NCBI RefSeq assembly: GCF_011047135.1
Contig: NZ_CP049255.1
Coordinates: 620,001 to 684,000 of the forward strand
Reading direction: 5' to 3'
From: Microbacterium endophyticum
GTDB taxonomy: Bacteria; Actinomycetota; Actinomycetes; Actinomycetales; Microbacteriaceae
Length of the DNA stretch: 64,000 bases
Of the stretch, positions 58,476 through 64,000 are shown piece by piece (within the stretch, counting starts at the first letter, position 1; the number at the start of each line of letters is the position of its first letter). The notes under the pieces were generated by a model. That model saw nothing but the letters and a program-made list of their open reading frames with translations, did no database searches and was not told the DNA's origin. The position numbers and the translations under genes were made by a program.

Positions 58476-59992
58476 GCCGCGGCCCCTTCGGTGTTCGGCG
58501 TCTCGCCAGCCATCATGAGGCCGAGCACGTTTCTGGGCGTGTCACCCGGGACAATTCCGACGACCTTGCCGCGATACATCACCATAATGCGATCAGCGAG
58601 CGCCAGCACCTCGTCGAGTTCTGTCGACACGACGACAACCGGTACCCCCGCGTCGCGCTCAGCGACGATCTGCTTGTGGATGAATTCGATCGAGCCGACG
58701 TCCACGCCTCGCGTGGGTTGCGCGGCCACAAGGAGGCGCAGTTCGCGACTCAGTTCGCGCGCCAAGACCACTTTTTGCTGATTTCCGCCTGACAGCCGCC
58801 CGACGGGAGTCTCAGCGGATGGCGTTCGTACATCGAATTCCGCGATCTTCTCGCGTGCGAAATCGGCGAGATAGGAAAGCTGAAGAGTTCCGGACTTCAC
58901 GAACGGAGCCCCATCGGCGCGATCGAGCATCAGGTTCTCGGCGATGCTGAACTCGCCAACGAGTCCGTCTTCTTTGCGATCTTCAGGCACGAAGCCGACG
59001 CCAGCATCGAGGATCTTTCGCACGCTTTGACCACGAAAGTCGACACCGTCGAGCTTGATGCTGCCCTCGACGCGGTCCTGCAAACCTACGAGGGCTTCGG
59101 TGAGTTCGGTCTGACCGTTGCCCTGCACGCCCGCTACGGCGAGAATTTCGCCGCGGCGCACCTCGAAGTTGACATCGTTGACGACGAGTTGCCCAGCTGG
59201 ATCGATCACGGTGAGACCGGTGACAACGAGAGCTGCGTCACCCGGCGTCGCCGGCTTCTTCTGCACCGTGAGTTCGACGGAACGACCCACCATGAGCGAT
59301 GCCAGCTCGGCATTCGTGGCGGTTGGCTCAGCCTCGCCCACGACCTTTCCGAGTCGGATGACGGTGATTCGGTCTGCCACTTCGCGTACTTCACGCAGCT
59401 TGTGGGTGATGAAGACAATTGAGGTGCCCGACGCTTTGAGCTGGCGCATGATCGCCATGAGTTCATCAGTTTCGCGAGGCGTCAGCACCGCTGTCGGCTC
59501 ATCAAAAACGAGCACCTTCGCATCGCGAGCAAGCGCCTTGATGATTTCGACTCGCTGCTGCACTCCCACCGGGAGATCATCCACAAGCGCGTCGGGATCG
59601 ACATCGAACCCGAACCGATCCGAAATTTCACGAACCTTCGCCCGCGCTGCGGGAAGATCAAGGCGTCCACCGAAACGCGTCTCTTCATGACCCAGCATCA
59701 CGTTCTCGGCAACTGTGAAGACCGGGATCAGCATGAAGTGCTGATGGACCATGCCGATGCCCGAGCGCATTGCGTCTCCGGGGCCGGCGAAACGCTGCAC
59801 TTCGTCATCGAGGACGATATCGCCGCCGTCAGCCTGATACAGGCCGTAAAGCACGTTCATGAGAGTGGACTTGCCGGCACCATTTTCGCCAAGCAAGCAG
59901 TGGATCTCACCGGCCTCGACAGTGAGGTCAATGTGGTCGTTGGCAACCAAAGATCCGAAAGTCTTGGTAATGCCGCGGAGTTCGAGCTTCAT
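58472..59992 (-). CDS. Nucleoside ABC transporter ATPase with two nucleotide-binding domains (NupO type)
   Basis: The protein has 506 residues and two ABC domains in tandem, as in ribose- and nucleoside-type importers. The first has Walker A GENGAGKSTLMNVLYGL, VGVQQRVEIIKALA as signature region, and Walker B LVFDEPTAVLTP. The second has the degenerate Walker A GVQGNGQTEL, signature LSGGNQQKVVLARELS and AAQPTRGVDVGS. The C-terminal domain's Walker A lacks the usual Lys, implying that only one site hydrolyses ATP well. Transcript read-through past the upstream hairpin governs its level. Confidence 0.94.
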
Positions 59993-60021
59993 GTTTACCG
60001 ATTCTAGTTCTCGCGGAATGA

Positions 60022-60058
60022 GAGGAGGGGAGGCCGGCTCCGCCGACCTCCCCTCCTC
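60022..60058 (-). terminator. Strong hairpin between lipoprotein and ABC ATPase genes (attenuator)
   Basis: GAGGAGGGGAGG (60022-60033) and CCTCCCCTCCTC (60047-60058) form a perfect 12-bp stem. An inner CGGC-TCC-GCCG helix caps it after one mismatch. It lies 8 bases past the lipoprotein stop and about 30 bases before the ATPase start. No T-run follows, so it is likely a partial barrier that leaves more lipoprotein than transporter. Confidence 0.8.
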
Positions 60059-60066
60059 AGATATGA

Positions 60067-61164
60067 CTACGAAGCCAAGTACGAGTCGACGGTGATGTCT
60101 CCGTCGATGATCGACTGCTTCAGCTCGTCGAGCTTGCTCGACAGGTCGGCCGGGACGTTGGCCTCCCAGTCGTGGAAGGGCGCAATTCCGACGCCCTCGT
60201 TTTCGAGCGTTCCGATGAACGGAGTCGAGTCGAAGTCGCCGTTGCCGGCGGCAGTGATCGTGTCGTAAACACCCACGTCGATGCCCTTGAGGATCGACGT
60301 CAACAGGAGCGAGGCAACCGACGGGTCGGTCTCGTACACGTCAGCGTCAGTTCCGATGAGGGCGATGTTCTTGCCCGAGTCTTCGATCGCCGCTGCGGCC
60401 GACTGGTAGATCGGGCCTCCGACGGGAAGGATGACGTCCGCGTTCTGGTCGATGAGACCCTGCGCGATCTGGCGTGCACCGTCGTTGGCCTCGAAACCGC
60501 CGGTGAACGATCCATCCTGAGCGGCGCTGTCCCAACCGATGACCTGAACGTCAGTGGAGTTCTCATCGTTGTAGTACGTCACGCCCTGGGCGAAGCCGTC
60601 CATGAAGATCGTGACGGTCGGGAAGTTCATTCCACCGAACGTTCCGACGACGCCAGTCTGCGTGACGCCAGCCGACAGGTAGCCCGCGAGGAACGCGGCC
60701 TGAGCGGTGTCAAAGATGATGGGCTTGATGTTCGAGGAGTCGGTCTCGCCGTCGCCGTCGATGTCGACGATGTCGTCGATCGAGACGTACTCGATGTCGG
60801 GGTTAGCCGCTGCCGATTCAGCAGCCGCGTCAGCGAGTGCGAACCCGACCGTAATGATCGTGTTGCAGCCCTGGTCGACCAAGCCCTGGACGTTCGATGC
60901 GTAGTCGGTCTCTGTCGCCGACTCCACAGTCTTGGCCTCGACGCCGAGCTCGTCTGCCGCTTTCATCAGGCCGTCGTATCCGAGCTGGTTGAACGACTTG
61001 TCGTCAAACCCACCGAAGTCCGAAACCATGCAGGGCAGGTAATCGCTCGCGCTCGCTTCGCCGCTAGCCGATGTCTCAGGTGCGGAACCGCACCCTGCGA
61101 GCAGTACGCTCGCGCTGGCGATTGCCAGGCCACCCAAAATGGCCTTTCTCGTCGTCTTCGTCAC
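60067..61164 (-). CDS. BMP-family nucleoside-binding lipoprotein (Med/BmpA/NupN type)
   Basis: This substrate-binding protein has about 365 residues, secreted and lipid-anchored. The start is GTG 61164, with GGGAGG 7 bases before it. KTTRKAILGGLAIASASVL is the signal peptide and LLAGCGS the lipobox with the anchored Cys. The mature domain has DFGGFDDKSFNQLGYDGL, SIDDIVDIDGDGETDSSN and GTFGGMNFPTVTIFMDGF, matching the BMP family of nucleoside-binding proteins. It feeds the downstream ABC transporter. Confidence 0.93.
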   Translation of the reverse strand: MTKTTRKAILGGLAIASASVLLAGCGSAPETSASGEASASDYLPCMVSDFGGFDDKSFNQLGYDGLMKAADELGVEAKTVESATETDYASNVQGLVDQGCNTIITVGFALADAAAESAAANPDIEYVSIDDIVDIDGDGETDSSNIKPIIFDTAQAAFLAGYLSAGVTQTGVVGTFGGMNFPTVTIFMDGFAQGVTYYNDENSTDVQVIGWDSAAQDGSFTGGFEANDGARQIAQGLIDQNADVILPVGGPIYQSAAAAIEDSGKNIALIGTDADVYETDPSVASLLLTSILKGIDVGVYDTITAAGNGDFDSTPFIGTLENEGVGIAPFHDWEANVPADLSSKLDELKQSIIDGDITVDSYLAS

Positions 61165-61360
61165 TGGAGTCCTCCCGTAAAAACTGCTGTGTCCCCCGAC
61201 CAATTCGGAGTGAACGGTGTCACGTTACCTAATGTTGCGCTGGTGAACAGTGCCCAAAGAAGGTACGCAACGCAATGGTTACAAATCCGTCGCATAGCTG
61301 CCTCACGGCGAAACCCAGGTTTACGTGCAGTGACGCCCGGTATCACGCTCCGGAGCCAGG

Positions 61361-62350
61361 CTAGAGCCCTGTGACCGCACCGGAGGGAGCAATATCGAGC
61401 GCGAGCATCTGCACGATCAGGCGGTAGAAGCCCGCGGCATCCGCTTTTTCGATCACACGCGCGTTGGGCGTCAATCCGTGCACTCCCCACGACATCGCTG
61501 AGTACCCCCGGGTGAGCTCCGAGCCGGTCTCGACGTCGACCGCGTACTGACTCGCCGACACGATCAGTTCCGGATGCAGCAACACAGCCGCCGTGAGCGA
61601 GTCGGGGTGCGTCGACCCCGCGATGCCGACTGACTCGTCGAACTCTCGCGTCGTCGCAATGATCCGCGTAAAGAAGCGTGCGAGCGGGGTTCCGATTCGC
61701 TCGATTTCGTCGGCCTGTTCACGCGAGAACACCGCATCTTCGAGAGACAACGGATGCCACGGCACCACCGTGATGTCGTCGAACCCGGCCGCAAATACTG
61801 CCTTTGCCGCCTCGGGGTCAACGTAGAAGTTGTATTCCGCAGCAGCAGTGATGTTGCCGCGCCCGTTGTTGGAGCCGCCCATGATGTAGAGCTCGCCGAC
61901 GTTCCCTACGAAGTCAGGATCCTTCACGAGTGCTGTCGCGATATTGGTCAATGGCCCGATGCACACGATTCGCAGTGTGCCGGGTGCCTCTGCTGCCAAC
62001 CTGATGAGCGCGTCGACAGCGTGCTCACCGTCGATCGTGGACGCCTCGTCCTGGAGCTCGACGCCTCCGGTGCCATCACCGTGCACTTCTTCGGCCGAGA
62101 TCCATTCCCGCACGAGGGGCCGGCGGCATCCCAGATGAATCGGCACCTCGCCGGAGCGTCCTGCCATCGCCAGGGTGAGTTGCGCGTTTGTCGTCTGCTG
62201 ATCAAAGCCGACGTTCCCGGCAACCATCGTGATTGCTTTGAGCTCTGCTGCTGGGTCGAGCAACCCGAGGAGTAGAGCGACGCAGTCGTCTTGAGCCGTG
62301 TCGGTGTCGATGACGAGTGGAATGCGATCGCGACCTACCGAACCGGTCAT
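61361..62350 (-). CDS. iunH: Nucleoside hydrolase (inosine-uridine preferring type)
   Basis: This enzyme of 329 residues hydrolyses nucleosides to base and ribose. The N-terminal calcium motif is VIDTDTAQDDCVALLLGLL (DTDxxxDD), and LYIMGGSNNGRGNIT, AAEYNFYVDPEAAKAVF and HPDSLTAAVLLHPEL follow. The ATG overlaps the manC stop by 4 bp; a 196-bp gap separates it from the lipoprotein gene, long enough for a promoter. It is consistent with a ribose-supplying branch of nucleoside salvage. Confidence 0.94.
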   Translation of the reverse strand: MTGSVGRDRIPLVIDTDTAQDDCVALLLGLLDPAAELKAITMVAGNVGFDQQTTNAQLTLAMAGRSGEVPIHLGCRRPLVREWISAEEVHGDGTGGVELQDEASTIDGEHAVDALIRLAAEAPGTLRIVCIGPLTNIATALVKDPDFVGNVGELYIMGGSNNGRGNITAAAEYNFYVDPEAAKAVFAAGFDDITVVPWHPLSLEDAVFSREQADEIERIGTPLARFFTRIIATTREFDESVGIAGSTHPDSLTAAVLLHPELIVSASQYAVDVETGSELTRGYSAMSWGVHGLTPNARVIEKADAAGFYRLIVQMLALDIAPSGAVTGL

Positions 62351-63459
62351 AGAACGTCGCCGCGGCCGGTGAGCTTGAGCGCGTCAACAACGCCCTTTAC
62401 TCGCTGAGCGTGAGCACTCGTTGTGACGAGAAGCGCATCCTCGGTGTCGACGACCACAATGTCTTGCACGCCGATGACGCTGATCACTCGGCTCGTCTGA
62501 GAGACGACGATGCCGCTCGAAGCATCTGCCAGGACACGCGCATTGCCTCCGAGAATGGCCAGCTCTCCACGCCCGCGCGAGTTGAGCTTTGCAAGGCTCG
62601 CGAAGTCGCCGACGTCATCCCAGTCGAAATGGCCAGGAATGACGGCGAGTCGCCCTTTCTCGGCTGCCGGTTCCGCAACGACATAGTCGATAGCGATCTT
62701 TTCGAGCGTGGGCCAGATGCGGTCGACAGCGGGCCCACGCGCATCGCGGTCATCCCACGCGGCGGCGAGCTCGATCAACCCGGCGTGGAGCGCGGGATTG
62801 TTTGCTTCGATTTCGGCAAGCAGCACATCAGCACGAGCGATGAACATCCCCGCGTTCCAGAGATAGGAGCGGTCTGCGAAGTAGGTTTGTGCGGTTTCGA
62901 AGTCAGGCTTCTCGACGAACCGCTCAACCAGCGCCGCCTCGGGCGCGCCATCGACGTCGAGTTCGCTGCCCTTCTTGATGTAGCCGAAACCCACCGAGGC
63001 CTCGCTCGGCTGGATACCGATCGTGCAGATATAACCAGCGCGTGCCACGTCGACGGCCTGCTGCACGGCGAACTCGAAAGTGCGCGTGCCATGGATCACG
63101 TGGTCTGCGGCGAACGAACCGATGATGACGTCAGGCTCTCGTCGCACCAAAATCGCGGCGGCAAGTCCAATCGCAGCGGCGGATTCGCGCGGCTCTGATT
63201 CCAGGATGACGTTCTTATCGGCGATGTCTGGTAGTTCACGCTCTACTGCGGCACGGTGGGCACGTCCCGTGACGACCGCGATCCGGTCCTCGCCACTCAA
63301 CGGCGCCAGGCGATCCCAGGTATCGCGCAAGAGCGTCTGCCCGGACCCGGTGAGGTCATGCAGGAATTTCGGTGCGTCCGCGCGCGAGAGCGGCCAGAGT
63401 CTGCTGCCGATACCGCCTGCGGGGATAACCGCGTAGAAGTCCGTGATTGGGTGTGCCAT
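62347..63459 (-). CDS. manC: Mannose-1-phosphate guanylyltransferase
   Basis: This protein of about 370 residues makes GDP-mannose for glycan and wall synthesis. The start region FYAVIPAGGIGSRLWPLSR is the GDP-mannose pyrophosphorylase signature, with APKFLHDL, then ADHVIHG and GYGYIKKG-like GFGYIKKGSELD, VERFVEKPD and WNAGMFIA, FDWDDVGDFASL. It lacks the isomerase domain of long bifunctional ManC proteins. ATG 63459 is the best family start. It overlaps iunH by 4 bp. It may serve the surface-glycan locus at 1-25 kb, or lipomannan. Confidence 0.92.
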   Translation of the reverse strand: MAHPITDFYAVIPAGGIGSRLWPLSRADAPKFLHDLTGSGQTLLRDTWDRLAPLSGEDRIAVVTGRAHRAAVERELPDIADKNVILESEPRESAAAIGLAAAILVRREPDVIIGSFAADHVIHGTRTFEFAVQQAVDVARAGYICTIGIQPSEASVGFGYIKKGSELDVDGAPEAALVERFVEKPDFETAQTYFADRSYLWNAGMFIARADVLLAEIEANNPALHAGLIELAAAWDDRDARGPAVDRIWPTLEKIAIDYVVAEPAAEKGRLAVIPGHFDWDDVGDFASLAKLNSRGRGELAILGGNARVLADASSGIVVSQTSRVISVIGVQDIVVVDTEDALLVTTSAHAQRVKGVVDALKLTGRGDVL

Positions 63460-63526
63460 GCCGACAGCGTATCGCCGTCGCGTAACGCACCCATGACGGC
63501 GACATGACGAGGGGCCGAAGCCGAGA

Positions 63527-63544
63527 TATCTCGACATCGAGATA
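63527..63544. promoter_or_regulatory. 18-bp palindrome upstream of sdhC (operator candidate)
   Basis: TATCTCGA (63527-63534) and TCGAGATA (63537-63544) are perfect arms around CA. A possible -10 element TATGAT lies at 63584-63589 with no good -35, so the palindrome may bind an activator or a repressor of sdhC. The site is 150 bases before the sdhC start. Confidence 0.55.
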
Positions 63545-63599
63545 CTAAGGCTCGCCTTCCTCGCCGGGTGGCTTATGCGCGAATATGATTGCCGGAGCG

Positions 63600-63648
63600 C
63601 CCGAGTGACGCTCGGGAGCCTCGGCTCCTGTGGGGCAAAGCTCGCCCC
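63600..63648 (+). promoter_or_regulatory. Three tandem hairpins in the sdhC leader
   Basis: Three short stems lie almost back to back: CCCGAG/CTCGGG (63600-63616), GGAGCC/GGCTCC (63615-63628, sharing two bases with the first) and GGGGC/GCCCC (63632-63648). They sit after the putative TATGAT box and 16 bases before the AAGGAGG of sdhC, so they may lie in the 5' leader and affect translation or mRNA stability. Confidence 0.5.
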
Positions 63649-63676
63649 GCCCCTGTTTCGTTCAAGGAGGACGATC

Positions 63677-64000
63677 GTGTCTGCACCCGCACGCGTCACA
63701 CCAGATGTCTCCGTCACAACGTCGAAAGTTCCTCGTGGCACCCTGTACCGCGGCAACGAGGGCATGTGGTCGTGGGTTCTGCACCGCATCACCGGCGTGG
63801 CGATTTTTTTCTTCCTGCTGGTCCACATCCTCGACACGGCGCTGATTCGCGTATCGCCAGAGGCGTACAACGCGGTGATCGGCACCTATAAGAATCCGAT
63901 CATGGGCATTGGCGAGGTCTTCCTTGTCGCAGCGATTGCGTACCACGCATACAACGGGCTGCGCATCATCGTCGTAGATTTCTGGGCGAAGGGTGCTCGA
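63677..64000 (+). CDS. sdhC: Succinate dehydrogenase cytochrome b subunit (partial, runs off the right end)
   Basis: The first 108 codons of SdhC, which anchors succinate dehydrogenase in the membrane and binds haem b and quinone. AAGGAGG (63664-63670) lies 6 bases before GTG 63677. YRGNEGMWSWVLHRITGVAIF contains the SxxHRxTG-type quinone-site motif, followed by the first helix (FFFLLVHIL) and a haem-ligand His candidate in LVHILD; a second helix has AIAYHAYNGLRII. The remainder and presumably sdhDAB lie beyond the window. Confidence 0.95.
   Translation, partial: MSAPARVTPDVSVTTSKVPRGTLYRGNEGMWSWVLHRITGVAIFFFLLVHILDTALIRVSPEAYNAVIGTYKNPIMGIGEVFLVAAIAYHAYNGLRIIVVDFWAKGAR

Overview
The window is high-GC, densely packed DNA with many GTG starts and 4-bp ATGA/GTGA gene overlaps. 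It looks like chromosomal DNA of a Microbacteriaceae-type actinobacterium (Microbacterium or a relative). The acyl-CoA carboxylase with its small epsilon subunit, the fused RmlCD protein, the LCP ligase and the succinate dehydrogenase start all fit this. I recognise no rRNA, tRNA, CRISPR array, intact IS element or prophage. No gap between genes exceeds about 260 bp.

Bases 1-25.3 kb are a cell-surface glycan locus. It contains a GT2 glycosyltransferase running off the left edge, a DUF2142-like membrane protein, an OafA-type acyltransferase with an SGNH domain, UDP-galactopyranose mutase (glf), and a DUF6541-like membrane protein. These are followed by an overlapping run of glycosyltransferases ending in a Wzx-like flippase. 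Then come rhamnosyltransferase-like GT2 enzymes, the dTDP-L-rhamnose pathway (rmlA, rmlB and a fused rmlCD), and a Wzm/Wzt ABC exporter. The locus closes with a secreted lysozyme-like protein carrying nine SH3-like repeats (including a perfect 480-bp tandem repeat) and a GT4 enzyme. Together these genes can make rhamnose- and galactofuranose-containing polymers, export them by up to two routes, decorate them and, through the next gene (LCP), attach them to peptidoglycan.

Bases 25.4-43.9 kb are a housekeeping backbone: LCP, purE, purK, a PH-domain membrane protein, birA, accD/accE, a NarL-type two-component system with an unknown membrane protein, a TrmA/RumA-type RNA methyltransferase, maf, accA3, lpdA, pnp, a phosphohexomutase and a GNAT acetyltransferase. 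From my knowledge of Mycobacterium tuberculosis this order strongly resembles its Rv3264c-Rv3316 region.

Bases 43.9-51.7 kb hold a mannitol PTS unit. A divergent MtlR-type regulator faces an operon of a stand-alone EIIB, HPr, EI, EIICB(Mtl), EIIA(Mtl) and mannitol-1-phosphate dehydrogenase, which is a whole phosphorelay in one transcription unit. A DUF559 nuclease-like gene follows, bracketed by copies of a 21-bp repeat.

Bases 53.0-63.5 kb, read leftwards, take up and salvage nucleosides: manC, iunH, a BMP-type lipoprotein, an ABC ATPase and two permeases, cdd, deoA and add. The last 320 bp begin sdhC, preceded by a palindrome and three tandem hairpins. An octamer, CGGATGCC/GGCATCCG, is heavily over-represented outside the surface-glycan locus.
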